Assembly (NCBI GenBank): GCA_039816045.1 | Contig: JBCBYB010000023.1 | Location: 14,896-78,895, forward strand | Length of the DNA: 64,000 nucleotides | DNA from: Thermohalobaculum sp039816045 | Lineage (GTDB): Bacteria; Pseudomonadota; Alphaproteobacteria; Rhodobacterales; Rhodobacteraceae | Direction: 5' to 3' | Part shown: positions 1 through 9,053 of the stretch, piece by piece | Position numbering within the stretch: position 1 is the stretch's first letter | Layout of the letters: every line of letters starts with the position of its first letter | Position numbers and translations under genes: made by a program | Notes under the pieces: generated by a model | Database searches by the model: none | Told to the model about the DNA's origin: nothing | Seen by the model: only the letters and a program-made list of their open reading frames with translations

Positions 1-672
1 GAGGCGCTGATGGGCGATCAAGGCTTTGGCCTTGACCCAAAGACGGTGTCGCGCGTTGCCGGCGAGATCCGGGACGCCCATGCCCTCGGCATCGAGATCT
101 GTCTCGTCATCGGCGGCGGCAACATCTTCCGCGGGCTGTCGGCTTCGGCAAAGGGGATGGAGCGCACACAGGCGGATTACATGGGCATGCTCGCCACCAT
201 TATGAATGCCCTCGGCATGCAATCGGCCTTGGAGAGCCTTGGTGTCCACACACGGGTGTTGTCGGCGATCCCGATGGACACGGTGTGTGAGCCCTACATC
301 CGGCGCCGCGCGATCCGCCACCTTGAGAAGCGCCGTGTGGTGATTTTCGCCGCTGGCACCGGCAACCCCTATTTCACGACTGACACGGCGGCCACGCTTC
401 GCGGGATCGAGATGGGCTGTGACACCATCCTCAAAGGCACGCAGGTCGACGGCGTCTATGACAGCGACCCGCAGACGAATCCGGATGCCCGCCGCTTCAA
501 CGAGATCTCCTATCAGGAGGTTCTGACGCGCAACTTAAAGGTTATGGATGCGTCCGCCATTGCGCTTGCGCGCGACAATGGCCTTCCAATCGTCGTGTTT
601 TCCCTGCATGAAAACGGCGGTTTGACTGAGGTGCTGCTGGGTCGCGGTCGCTACACGCGCGTGTGCCCCTAG
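1..672 (+). CDS. pyrH: UMP kinase, 5'-truncated by window start
   Basis: UMP kinase phosphorylates UMP to UDP in pyrimidine nucleotide synthesis in the cytoplasm. The frame is open from base 1 and begins inside the conserved GEALMG-like segment (EALMGDQGFG), so only the first few residues of the roughly 240-residue protein are missing. Visible family features are the glycine-rich VIGGGNIFRG loop, the AAGTGNPYFTTD segment that contacts nucleotide, and the C-terminal MDASAIALARDN motif. It is followed 33 nt later by frr, the usual bacterial order. An internal ATG at position 10 is not the start, because the conserved sequence runs through it. Identification is firm. Confidence 0.96.
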   Translation, partial: EALMGDQGFGLDPKTVSRVAGEIRDAHALGIEICLVIGGGNIFRGLSASAKGMERTQADYMGMLATIMNALGMQSALESLGVHTRVLSAIPMDTVCEPYIRRRAIRHLEKRRVVIFAAGTGNPYFTTDTAATLRGIEMGCDTILKGTQVDGVYDSDPQTNPDARRFNEISYQEVLTRNLKVMDASAIALARDNGLPIVVFSLHENGGLTEVLLGRGRYTRVCP

Positions 673-705
673 GCCCGAGGTCCACGAGACGAGGCAGGAC
701 AGCGC

Positions 706-1272
706 ATGACCGAAGACGACGACAGCATAGACATCGACGACATCGAACGGCGCATGGACGGCGCACTGAATGCGCTGCGCCAAGAGTTTTCATCGCTGCG
801 CACCGGCAGGGCGACTGCGTCCATGCTGGATCCGGTCATGGTCGATGCATACGGTGCCAACACCCCGATTAATCAGGTGGGCACCGTGAATGTCCCGGAA
901 CCGCGGATGATCACGATCTCGGTCTGGGACAAGTCTCTGGTCGGCAAAGTCGAAAAGGCGATCCGGTCATCGGGTCTCGGCATCAATCCGGTTGTGGATG
1001 GGACGCTTCTCCGTCTGCCGATCCCAGAGCTCAACGAAGAGCGGCGCCGTGAATTGACCAAAGTTGCAAGCCAATATGCAGAGAACGCCCGTGTTGCGAT
1101 TCGGAACGTGCGGCGGGACGGCATGGACCAGATCAAGAAGGCCAAGGCTGCTGGTATGGCCGAAGACGAACAGAAGATGTGGTCCGATGAGATACAGGCG
1201 CTGACAGACGCGTTCGTTAAGAAGGTCGACAGCGCCGTGGAGGCAAAACAGTCGGAGATCATGCAGGTCTGA
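706..1272 (+). CDS. frr: Ribosome recycling factor
   Basis: Ribosome recycling factor (RRF) splits post-termination ribosomes together with EF-G. The 188-residue product has the usual family length (about 185). It shows the LRTGRATASMLDPVMVDAYG core near residues 31-50 and the C-terminal helical segment with RRELTKVASQYAENARVAIRN and RRDGMDQIKKA, which form the three-helix bundle. The N-terminus carries about ten extra acidic residues (MTEDDDSIDIDD). It lies between pyrH and uppS in the standard envelope and translation cluster, and its stop codon is immediately followed by the uppS leader. Confidence 0.97.
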   Translation: MTEDDDSIDIDDIERRMDGALNALRQEFSSLRTGRATASMLDPVMVDAYGANTPINQVGTVNVPEPRMITISVWDKSLVGKVEKAIRSSGLGINPVVDGTLLRLPIPELNEERRRELTKVASQYAENARVAIRNVRRDGMDQIKKAKAAGMAEDEQKMWSDEIQALTDAFVKKVDSAVEAKQSEIMQV

Positions 1273-1314
1273 GTGGCGCTCGAACGATCCCGGCTGAGCA
1301 GGCAAGGAAACGGC

Positions 1315-2049
1315 ATGACGAAGCAGAAGCAGCCGGGCGAGCGACGCGCGCGGCACGTGGCGATCATCATGGACGGCAACGGTCGTTGGGCCGTGCGCCG
1401 GGGATTTGCGCGGACGGCCGGTCACCATCGCGGCGTTGAGCGGGTCCGGGAGATCGTGAGCGCGGCCCCCGGGCTCGGGATCGAGACACTCACGCTCTAC
1501 GCCTTCTCCACCGAGAACTGGCATCGTCCCGGCTATGAGGTCGCGGTTCTGATGGCGCTCTTTCGACGCTACATTGTGCGCGAGGTGGACGAACTGGATC
1601 GCCAATCGGTCCGGGTCCGCTTCATCGGAGAGCGCGACCGCCTGCCCCGTGACCTCCAACGGTTGATGGCACAGACCGAAGAGCGCACGGCGGAGAACAC
1701 CGAGCTTCAAGTACAGGTGGCCATCTCTTATGGCGGGCGCGCCGAGATCACCGAGGCGACCCGTCGCATTGCGGCTAAGATTGCCGACGGGAGCCTGGAC
1801 CCGGCCTCTATCACCCAACAAACCGTTGCAGATGCGCTCGACACAGCGGGTGTGTCGGACCCTGATCTTGTGATCCGGACGTCGGGTGAGACGCGGATTT
1901 CGAACTTTCTTCTGTGGCAGGCAGCCTATTCCGAGTTTGCCTTTGTCGAAGAATGCTGGCCTGATTTTACCGCCGAGCGTTTGGCCGCGACCTTGGCCGA
2001 CTATGAGGGTCGCGAACGCCGCTTTGGCAAGGTCGCGGCACAGCTCTGA
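1315..2049 (+). CDS. uppS: Undecaprenyl diphosphate synthase (isoprenyl transferase)
   Basis: This cis-prenyltransferase condenses farnesyl-PP with isopentenyl-PP to give undecaprenyl-PP, the lipid carrier for peptidoglycan and polysaccharide units. Motifs seen are HVAIIMDGNGRWA near the N-terminus (catalytic Asp in the MDGNGRW box), LTLYAFSTENW, and the C-terminal IRTSGETRISNFLLWQ box with YSEFAF. I chose the ATG at 1315, preceded by AAGGAA. The frame is open back to 1273, but those residues precede the conserved start. The 244-residue length is normal. It is co-directional with frr and cdsA. Confidence 0.96.
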   Translation: MTKQKQPGERRARHVAIIMDGNGRWAVRRGFARTAGHHRGVERVREIVSAAPGLGIETLTLYAFSTENWHRPGYEVAVLMALFRRYIVREVDELDRQSVRVRFIGERDRLPRDLQRLMAQTEERTAENTELQVQVAISYGGRAEITEATRRIAAKIADGSLDPASITQQTVADALDTAGVSDPDLVIRTSGETRISNFLLWQAAYSEFAFVEECWPDFTAERLAATLADYEGRERRFGKVAAQL

Positions 2050-2068
2050 TGTGGGCGGCGGGTGGAGC

Positions 2069-2899
2069 ATGAACACCCGCCCGGGTCATTTCTCCGATCT
2101 TCGCACGCGGCTACTCTCCGCAGCGGTATTGGGTGGTTTAGCGCTCTCGCTGTTGTGGCTTGGGGGCGGCTGGTCGGCGGCTCTCATTGCGGCCATCGCG
2201 GCGGCAATGGCCTGGGAGTGGCGGTCGGTCACTGCGGCGGAGGGCAAGGGGCCTGGCGCTCTCGGCGTCATTGCGGCGATGGTTTGCGGCGGAGCAGTGG
2301 CCATCACATGGTACCTGGGCGCAAGCATGGGGCTGGGGCTGCTTGTTCTGGGCGCCGCGACTGTGGCGGCGCGGGATCTTGCTGTGGCTCACCGGGCGAC
2401 CGCGCTTTGGTCATTCGCCGGAATCGTTCTGGTCGGGGGCGCGTCCATTGCGCTTCTGGCTCTCCGCGCGATGGAGCAGCATGGTCTCCTGACTGCCCTG
2501 TGGGTGGTTATCGTCGTCGCTGCAACGGATACGGGTGGCTACTTTGCGGGGCGCATGATCGGAGGTCCCAAGCTCTGGCCGTCCGTGAGCCCCAAAAAGA
2601 CCTGGGCCGGTTTGGGAGGCGGCATCGCACTTGCCTTCGCTTCTGGCGGGCTCTTCAGTTGGGCCACGACGGGCACCTATTACCACGAGGTCTGTACGGT
2701 TTCTGCCGTCGCCGCACTGCTGGCTCAGTCGGGGGATCTCGCACAATCGGCGATGAAGCGCCGCTTCGGTGTTAAGGATGCAGGCAGCATTATCCCCGGC
2801 CATGGCGGCGCGCTCGATCGTTTCGATGGGTTGATGGCGGCGACACTCGTGGCCGCTGCCGTGACATTCTGGCGCGGCAAGACGGTCTTCATCTGGTAG
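2069..2899 (+). CDS. cdsA: Phosphatidate cytidylyltransferase
   Basis: CdsA makes CDP-diacylglycerol from phosphatidate and CTP for phospholipid synthesis, in the inner membrane. The 276-residue protein is mostly hydrophobic segments. It ends in the family signature: SPKKTWAGLGGG near residue 173, then KRRFGVKDAGSIIPGHGG followed by LDRFDG. The start at 2069 follows GTGGAG at good spacing, and the frame runs open further upstream inside uppS only by chance. It sits 19 nt after uppS and 23 nt before dxr in the same run. The C-terminus is complete. Confidence 0.96.
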   Translation: MNTRPGHFSDLRTRLLSAAVLGGLALSLLWLGGGWSAALIAAIAAAMAWEWRSVTAAEGKGPGALGVIAAMVCGGAVAITWYLGASMGLGLLVLGAATVAARDLAVAHRATALWSFAGIVLVGGASIALLALRAMEQHGLLTALWVVIVVAATDTGGYFAGRMIGGPKLWPSVSPKKTWAGLGGGIALAFASGGLFSWATTGTYYHEVCTVSAVAALLAQSGDLAQSAMKRRFGVKDAGSIIPGHGGALDRFDGLMAATLVAAAVTFWRGKTVFIW

Positions 2900-2922
2900 A
2901 CGCAGGCAAGCAGGCTGGCAGC

Positions 2923-4089
2923 ATGGTTAAACGGATCAGCATTCTCGGCGTGACCGGCTCCATCGGCGCCAACACCGTCCGCGTGATTGAGGATTGGGGC
3001 GTCGAGGAATTCGAGACCGTTGCCGTTACCGGACATGGGAACATCGCGGGTCTTGCAGACGCTGCCCGCCGCCTGAATGCCGAGATCGCCGTAACCGCTG
3101 ACCCGGACAGGTTGGATGATTTGCGGGCCGCTCTTGCCGGGTCTGGCATCTCGGTTGCTGCGGGGCCTCAAGCGCTTGTCGAGGCGGCGTCGCGTCCGGT
3201 GGACTGGTGCATGGCGGCGATCGTCGGTGCAGCCTGTCTCGCGCCGACGCTGGCCGCGGCCCGCACGGGGGCCGTGATCGCACAGGCCAACAAGGAGTGC
3301 CTGGTTGCGGCAGGTCCCATCTTTTTGGCTGAAATGGCCAGGTCGGGCGCGCGACTGCTCCCGGTCGACAGCGAGCACAACGCGATTTTCCAACTGACGG
3401 CGGCGGAGCGAGATTGCCCGATCGAGCGGCTGATCCTGACGGCGTCCGGAGGGCCTTTCCGTACCCGCACGTTGGCGGAGATGGCCCGCGTGACAGCAGC
3501 CGAGGCGCGCGCGCATCCCCGGTGGACGATGGGCCAGCGGATCTCGATCGACAGCGCCTCGATGTTCAACAAAGCGCTTGAGATGATCGAGGCATGGCAA
3601 CTCTTCGACGTGACGCCGGAGCAGATTGAGGTGATCGTCCACCCGCAATCGATGATCCATTCGATGGTTGGGTTCCGCGACGGCTCGATTCTGGCGCATC
3701 TCGGTCCTGCGGATATGCGCGTCGCCATCGGTTATGCTCTCGGATATCCGGATCGCCGCGCCGTGCCCGTGGAGCGGGTGGATTTTGCGGCCCTCGCCCG
3801 GCTCGACTTCGAGGCGCCGGACCCGGATCGTTTCCCAGCGCTGCGTCTTGCACGCCTCGCGATGGAGCATGGCGGCGTCGCGGGCTGTGTGATGAACGGT
3901 GCCCATGAGATCGCCCTCGATGCCTTTATCGCGGGCGAGATCGGCTTCCTCGACATGGCTTCTCTCGTGGAATCCACCATGGAAGCGCTTGACGATCTGC
4001 CCGAGGCGACCGACCTGTCTGAGATCTTTGCAGTGGATGCGGAGGCGCGCCGGGTGAGCCGTGCGCTGCTTCCCCGGTTCGCCGCCTGA
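2923..4089 (+). CDS. dxr: 1-deoxy-D-xylulose 5-phosphate reductoisomerase
   Basis: Dxr (IspC) converts DXP to 2-C-methyl-D-erythritol 4-phosphate with NADPH, the committed step of the MEP isoprenoid pathway. The N-terminal dinucleotide motif is ISILGVTGSIGANT. Further features are the AQANKECLVAAG stretch, the metal/substrate segment LPVDSEHNAIFQ (Asp and Glu ligands), LTASGGPFR, MGQRISIDSASMFNKALE and VHPQSMIHSMV. The 388-residue length is typical. Together with the nearby uppS it links isoprenoid precursor supply to undecaprenyl-PP synthesis. Confidence 0.97.
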   Translation: MVKRISILGVTGSIGANTVRVIEDWGVEEFETVAVTGHGNIAGLADAARRLNAEIAVTADPDRLDDLRAALAGSGISVAAGPQALVEAASRPVDWCMAAIVGAACLAPTLAAARTGAVIAQANKECLVAAGPIFLAEMARSGARLLPVDSEHNAIFQLTAAERDCPIERLILTASGGPFRTRTLAEMARVTAAEARAHPRWTMGQRISIDSASMFNKALEMIEAWQLFDVTPEQIEVIVHPQSMIHSMVGFRDGSILAHLGPADMRVAIGYALGYPDRRAVPVERVDFAALARLDFEAPDPDRFPALRLARLAMEHGGVAGCVMNGAHEIALDAFIAGEIGFLDMASLVESTMEALDDLPEATDLSEIFAVDAEARRVSRALLPRFAA

Positions 4090-4108
4090 CGAGACAAAGG
4101 ACACGAAA

Positions 4109-5458
4109 ATGGGTTTTCTCGACGCGATCCCCGTGGTTGGACCGGTGCTGGGCGCCGCCATTCCGTTCCTGATCGTTTTGGCGGTCGTGGTCTTCGTGCA
4201 CGAATACGGCCACTACATCGTCGGACGGTGGTGCGGCATTCAGGCAGAGGTTTTCTCCATCGGCTTTGGCAAGCGCCTGTTTGGCTGGACCGACAAGCGG
4301 GGCACCAGGTGGCAGGTCGCGGCCCTACCGCTTGGGGGATACGTCAAGTTTGTCGGGGACATGGATCCCGCGAGCGCCGGGCAGTTGGACAATGACCAGC
4401 TCTCTGAGGAGAAGCGTGCCGTCGCCTTTCACACGGCTCCATTGGGGGCTCGGGCTGCCGCCGTCGCTGCGGGGCCGTTTGCGAATTTTCTGCTCTCTAT
4501 CCTGCTGTTTGCCGGATTGTTCCTCGCCATGGGGCAGAGCAGCAATGCGCCGGTCATTGCGGACTTGGTGAACACCGACAGCCAGGAAATCGGCTTCCAG
4601 CCGGGCGATCGGGTGCTGCGTCTCGACGGCTCGGAGGTGGAGACGTTCTCGCAGATCGTCGGCACCCTCCACCGCAGCGACGGCCGCGCGCTTTCGGCCA
4701 CGGTGGAACGCGAGGGCGTCGCACAGGATATCACCGTGCGCTATATCGCGCCGCCGCGCATCGACAGCATCACGCCGGGCCAAGCGGCATCGCGTGCCGG
4801 GATCCTGCCGGGCGATAAGATCGTCTCGATCGAAGGCATCCCCGTCGTGTCGTTCTACGACATGCAGCTCCGGATGTTGGAGGTCGAACCTGACACTGAA
4901 CTGGTCTTCGAGATCGAGCGCGAGGGCAAACCCCGCGTCTTCAACATCACGCCCGAGATGGTGACCCGCGCCCACCCCGAGACGGGCGAGATGGTGCCGC
5001 AGCCGACGCTTGGCATCCGCCTTGCTCAAAGTGGCTTGTTGCCGGAGCGAGAATCGGTGCCCGTCCATCTTGCGGTCTATGGTGGCGCGCTCGAGACCTG
5101 GGCGATCATCACCGGCACGCTCACCTATTTCGGCGACATGATCTTTGCCAACGCGGACACGAGCCAACTCGGCGGACCGCTGCGCATCGCCGAGATGTCC
5201 GGAGACACTGCGTCCCAAGGATTGCTGGCTTTCCTCCGGCTCATAGCGGTTCTGTCCACTTCAATCGGGCTCCTTAATCTTCTGCCGATCCCCGTGCTCG
5301 ATGGCGGTCATCTGATGTTTTACGCCGTCGAAGCGGTCCGTGGCCGCCCGCTCGGCAGCTCATGGATGCAGATCGGAGCCGTGATCGGGCTTTCACTCGT
5401 CTTGTCCCTCATGGTATTTGCAACCTACAACGATATTTCCCGCTTCTTCGCGGGATGA
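4109..5458 (+). CDS. rseP: RIP metalloprotease RseP (site-2 protease)
   Basis: This is a membrane zinc protease that cleaves transmembrane segments of anti-sigma factors and remnant signal peptides. The HExxH motif reads HEYGH at residues 31-35 inside the first membrane helix. Two PDZ regions lie in the middle (a QPGDRVLRLDG region near residue 165 and a RAGILPGDKIVSIEG region near residue 230). The second zinc motif, PVLDGGHL, sits in the C-terminal membrane part. The ATG at 4109 follows AAAGGACACG. The 449-residue length fits. It sits between dxr and bamA, as in most proteobacteria. Confidence 0.96.
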   Translation: MGFLDAIPVVGPVLGAAIPFLIVLAVVVFVHEYGHYIVGRWCGIQAEVFSIGFGKRLFGWTDKRGTRWQVAALPLGGYVKFVGDMDPASAGQLDNDQLSEEKRAVAFHTAPLGARAAAVAAGPFANFLLSILLFAGLFLAMGQSSNAPVIADLVNTDSQEIGFQPGDRVLRLDGSEVETFSQIVGTLHRSDGRALSATVEREGVAQDITVRYIAPPRIDSITPGQAASRAGILPGDKIVSIEGIPVVSFYDMQLRMLEVEPDTELVFEIEREGKPRVFNITPEMVTRAHPETGEMVPQPTLGIRLAQSGLLPERESVPVHLAVYGGALETWAIITGTLTYFGDMIFANADTSQLGGPLRIAEMSGDTASQGLLAFLRLIAVLSTSIGLLNLLPIPVLDGGHLMFYAVEAVRGRPLGSSWMQIGAVIGLSLVLSLMVFATYNDISRFFAG

Positions 5459-5506
5459 GACCGGCCCGGGCCTCAGGCGGCGCGGGACGGCGGGGCAGGA
5501 GGAACT

Positions 5507-7846
5507 ATGAGCCGTCGACCATGCGCGCACACGCTTTGGGCGTTTGCAGTGACCATCGCCCTTGTGCTCGGGGCCCATCCTTCGGGCCCACTGGGCGTAT
5601 CGCCCGCATCGGCCCAGACGGCAGGAGAGAGCAGCGGGATCGTGATCCGTGGCAACCGCCGGATCGAGCCCGGCACCATCGTCTCCTACATGGCCCTGCC
5701 CAATGATCGTGCGATCAACGCGGCGGATCTGAACGCGGCAACACGGCGCCTGTTCGACACCGGTCTCTTCCGCGATGTGCAGATCACTCCGGGCGGTGGC
5801 GGTGTGCTGGTCGAGGTGGTCGAGAACCCCTCGATCAACGCGGTGGCCTTCGAGGGCAACGACGCTGTGACGGACGAGGATCTGGAGCGCATCGTAAGCG
5901 CCCGGCCGCGCTTCCCGTTCACCCCGGCGGCCGCAGAGGCGGATGCCCAGGCGATCATCGAGATCTATCGGCGCACTGGGCGATACGGCGCCGAAGTCGT
6001 GCCTGTGACGATCGAGCGGGATGATAACCGGGTCGATCTGATCTTTGAGATCGACGAAGGCGAGATGACCGGCATCAACTCGATCGATTTCACCGGGAAC
6101 CGGGCCTTCTCCGACAGCCGCCTACGGGATGAGATCGAGACCTCGGAATCTGGCCTGCTCTCGGTGTTCTTTTCGACGGATGTCTTCGATCCGGATCGGA
6201 TCGAGCTCGACAAGTCACTCTTGCGCCAGTTCTACCTCTCCAAGGGCTATGCCGATTTCACTCTTCTGTCGACGACGACCGAGCTTGCTCCCGACCGCTC
6301 AGGGTTCTTCGTGACGTTCAACATCGAGGAAGGTGAGCAGTACACGTTCGGTGAGTTCGATGTGAGCGTCACGGCCGAGGGGCTGGATGCTGCCGATTTC
6401 CTCGCCGCCATCCCGGCTGAGGACCTCACCGGCGAGATCTATGATGCGGGCGAGGTCGAGGACATCGCGAACGATCTTACGGATCTGGCGGGGGAGAAGG
6501 GCTTTGCCTTTGTCCAAGTTCGTCCCCGAGCCGACAAGGACCCGGAAAACAGGATCATCGACATCACGTTCGAGCTTGAGGAGGGCAGTCGGGTCTTCGT
6601 CGAACGCATCGAGATCGAGGGCAACACGCAAACGCTCGACCGGGTCATCCGGCGGGAGATCGAGCTTGTCGAGGGCGATGCCTTCGACGCCCGCAAGATC
6701 CGGCGAGCGCGTGCGGAGATCCGGGGGCTAAACTACTTCGAACGCGTCGATGTTGCGGTCGAGGAAGGCAGTGCGTCTGATCGCGCCGTGCTCAAGGTTC
6801 AGGTCGAGGAGAAGTCCACCGGGTCCATCTCGTTCGGCCTCGGCTTCTCGACGAATGCCGGCCCCCTTGGCAGCGTGTCTGTCACCGAGCGCAACTTCCT
6901 CGGCCGCGGACAAATCTTGAATGCCCAGGTGACGGCAGCCGGCGACACCCAAGTCTATGATTTCTCTTTCACCGAGCCGCAGTTCCTCGACCGTGATCTC
7001 GCCGTCAGCACCCGCGCGTTTTTCATCCAGGATGATCGGGACGACGAAAGCTCTTTCGAGATCAACCGCTTGGGTTTCGAGCCGAGTGTTGCCTTCCCAC
7101 TGAGTGACCGCACGCGGCTTCGGCTGTCCTATGACCTGGTTCGCGACGATATCGAGGCGGCCCCGGATGCCTCGCCCGCGATCCAGATCGACGACGGTGC
7201 GCGGTTCAAGTCGTCGGTCGGCTACCGCCTTACCTATGACCAGCGCAATGATGTCGTTGAGCCGACGGGGGGCTACCTCGCGACCCTTGAGCAGGAGTTC
7301 GCTGGCCTTGGTGGCGACGCCCAGTTCGTTAAGACGCGCAGTTCGGTCAAGGGCTGGCTCGGCTTCTTCGACGATCAGGTGATCGCGAGCGCCGAGGCCG
7401 AGGGTGGCGCGTTGTTCTCCTTTGGCGACGACAGCCAGGTGAACGACCGCTTCTTCCTGGGTGGCACAAGCCTGAGGGGCTTTGCGGATGAGGGCATCGG
7501 CCCGCGTGACCAAAACACCGACGACTCTGTCGGTGGCAACTTCTTTACGGCACTTCGCCTCGAGGTATCGTTCCCGCTTGGCCTGCCGGACGAACTCGGC
7601 ATCTTCGGGGGCGCCTTTGTCGATGCGGGCACTGTGTTCGGCCTCGACCGGACCAGTTTCCCAGCCATCCGGGATGCGCCTGCGGTCAATATCGACGACT
7701 CGGCTGAATTCCGCGTTGCCGCTGGCGGGTTGCTGTTCATCGACAGTCCGTTTGGGCCGATCGAGCTCAGCATCGGCTTTCCGCTTGTGAAAGAGGACCG
7801 GGACGAGGAGGAGTTGTTCCGCGTCTCCGTCGGCACGCGGTTCTGA
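5507..7846 (+). CDS. bamA: Outer membrane protein assembly factor BamA
   Basis: BamA is the Omp85 core of the outer-membrane beta-barrel insertion machine. A signal peptide (about residues 1-36, ending ASA-QT) precedes five POTRA-like repeats, each opening with a pattern such as IVIRGNRRIEPGTI, AVAFEGNDAV, SIDFTGNRAF and IEIEGNTQT. A C-terminal 16-strand barrel starts around residue 430. The barrel includes the conserved FFLGGTSLRGF (VRGF-equivalent) motif near residue 650 and ends in a terminal phenylalanine (VGTRF), the beta-signal. The start at 5507 has GGAGGAACT upstream. At 779 residues it has the normal size. Confidence 0.97.
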   Translation: MSRRPCAHTLWAFAVTIALVLGAHPSGPLGVSPASAQTAGESSGIVIRGNRRIEPGTIVSYMALPNDRAINAADLNAATRRLFDTGLFRDVQITPGGGGVLVEVVENPSINAVAFEGNDAVTDEDLERIVSARPRFPFTPAAAEADAQAIIEIYRRTGRYGAEVVPVTIERDDNRVDLIFEIDEGEMTGINSIDFTGNRAFSDSRLRDEIETSESGLLSVFFSTDVFDPDRIELDKSLLRQFYLSKGYADFTLLSTTTELAPDRSGFFVTFNIEEGEQYTFGEFDVSVTAEGLDAADFLAAIPAEDLTGEIYDAGEVEDIANDLTDLAGEKGFAFVQVRPRADKDPENRIIDITFELEEGSRVFVERIEIEGNTQTLDRVIRREIELVEGDAFDARKIRRARAEIRGLNYFERVDVAVEEGSASDRAVLKVQVEEKSTGSISFGLGFSTNAGPLGSVSVTERNFLGRGQILNAQVTAAGDTQVYDFSFTEPQFLDRDLAVSTRAFFIQDDRDDESSFEINRLGFEPSVAFPLSDRTRLRLSYDLVRDDIEAAPDASPAIQIDDGARFKSSVGYRLTYDQRNDVVEPTGGYLATLEQEFAGLGGDAQFVKTRSSVKGWLGFFDDQVIASAEAEGGALFSFGDDSQVNDRFFLGGTSLRGFADEGIGPRDQNTDDSVGGNFFTALRLEVSFPLGLPDELGIFGGAFVDAGTVFGLDRTSFPAIRDAPAVNIDDSAEFRVAAGGLLFIDSPFGPIELSIGFPLVKEDRDEEELFRVSVGTRF

Positions 7847-7849
7847 CCC

Positions 7850-8482
7850 ATGATGCGCAGAACGATCGCGGCCGTCTTCGTTGCGGTCGTCATCGGAGGG
7901 CTCACGGTTGACCTCGCCGCGCAGGATAAGGAGGCGGCGAAAGCCTCCGTTCTGGTCGTCTCTCGAGAACGAGTTCTGAGAGAAACCGAAGCAGGTCAGG
8001 CACTGCGCGCAGCCGAAAGGGACCGGCGCGTCGAGTTCGAAGCGAGTGTCGATGCGGTGAAGGCGCTGCTTGAGGCCGAGGAGGCGGAACTTGCTCAGCA
8101 GCGCGGGTCGCTCTCGCGAGCAGAGTTTGACCGCCGCGCCAAGGATTTTGATCGGCGGGTCCGGAATGCCCGTAGATTGAGCCAGCGCCAGGCAGCGGAG
8201 CTGCAGCGAACCTTTCGTTTGGCGCGAGAGGCCTTGGTCGCTGAACTCGCTCCGATCCTGATTGAGATTCTGCGGTCAGAAGGGGCGAGCCTGGTGCTCG
8301 ACACCGAGCAGATCCTCATCGCCGCCCCTTCGGTCGACATGACCGACAAGGTGATCGAGCTCTTCAATGACCGGGTGCCGCTGCCGGTGTTCACACTCCC
8401 ACCGCTTGATCCTCTCTTGTCAGAACCGCAGGTGCTCGACGCTGATCCGCTTCAGTCGAACGAGGCTTTGGGTAAGGATTAG
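7850..8482 (+). CDS. OmpH/Skp family periplasmic chaperone
   Basis: Proteins of this family are trimeric periplasmic holdases that deliver unfolded outer-membrane proteins to BamA. An N-terminal signal peptide (about 24 residues, ending LAAQ) is followed by a VLVVSRERVLRET strand. A long charged coiled-coil follows (about residues 55-125, rich in Glu, Arg and Ala), then a C-terminal segment LVLDTEQILIAAPSVDMTDKVI matching the OmpH pattern. The last 40 residues are a proline-rich tail that is poorly conserved. The gene starts 3 nt after bamA, so translation is coupled. The family call is secure; exact equivalence to E. coli Skp is inferred. Confidence 0.88.
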   Translation: MMRRTIAAVFVAVVIGGLTVDLAAQDKEAAKASVLVVSRERVLRETEAGQALRAAERDRRVEFEASVDAVKALLEAEEAELAQQRGSLSRAEFDRRAKDFDRRVRNARRLSQRQAAELQRTFRLAREALVAELAPILIEILRSEGASLVLDTEQILIAAPSVDMTDKVIELFNDRVPLPVFTLPPLDPLLSEPQVLDADPLQSNEALGKD

Positions 8483-8561
8483 CCAGAGGCCGCGCATTCA
8501 GTCTTGATTTCGATGGGACCAGATGGTTTCAGACAGTGGTTCTTGGTAGGCAGGCGACGGA

Positions 8562-9053
8562 ATGGCAGACGACGCATTGGAGGAGATGGGCGGCACAGCA
8601 GATCTTGCGCGGATCAAGCGTATGATTCCGCATCGATTTCCCTTTCTTTTGATTGACCGGGTTCGGGACATCTTCCCGCATAAGAGCGCGGTTGGTGTAA
8701 AAAACGTCTCGGCGAACGAGCCGCATTTTCAGGGGCACTTTCCGCAGGAGCCGGTGATGCCCGGTGTGCTTGTTGTCGAGGCAATGGCGCAGACCGCGGG
8801 TGTGCTCGTGGTCGACAGTCTGGGCAAGGAGGGCGAGAACCTGCTTGTCTATTTCATGACCTTGGACAAAACCCGGTTCCGCAAAAAGGTCGTCCCCGGC
8901 GACGTCCTGGAACTTCACGTGAAGATCCTGCGTGGGCGGGGCAAGGTCTTCAAGTTCTGGGGAGAGGGCCGGGTCGGCGATGACCTGTGTGCGGAAGCCG
9001 AGTTCTCGGCCATGATCATTGATGAGAACGATGCCCGCCGAGGCGGTGCGTGA
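8562..9053 (+). CDS. fabZ: 3-hydroxyacyl-[acyl-carrier-protein] dehydratase FabZ
   Basis: FabZ dehydrates beta-hydroxyacyl-ACP in fatty acid elongation. This hot-dog-fold protein (163 residues) shows RIKRMIPHRFPFLLIDRV, then the active-site block HFQGHFPQEPVMPGVLVVEA, which contains the catalytic His, and then the EAMAQT helix with Glu. It lies between ompH and lpxA. No lpxD is found between them, unlike the enterobacterial order. Its last codon overlaps the GTG start of lpxA (GTGA), indicating translational coupling. It competes with LpxA for 3-hydroxyacyl-ACP, which fits the adjacency. Confidence 0.97.
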   Translation: MADDALEEMGGTADLARIKRMIPHRFPFLLIDRVRDIFPHKSAVGVKNVSANEPHFQGHFPQEPVMPGVLVVEAMAQTAGVLVVDSLGKEGENLLVYFMTLDKTRFRKKVVPGDVLELHVKILRGRGKVFKFWGEGRVGDDLCAEAEFSAMIIDENDARRGGA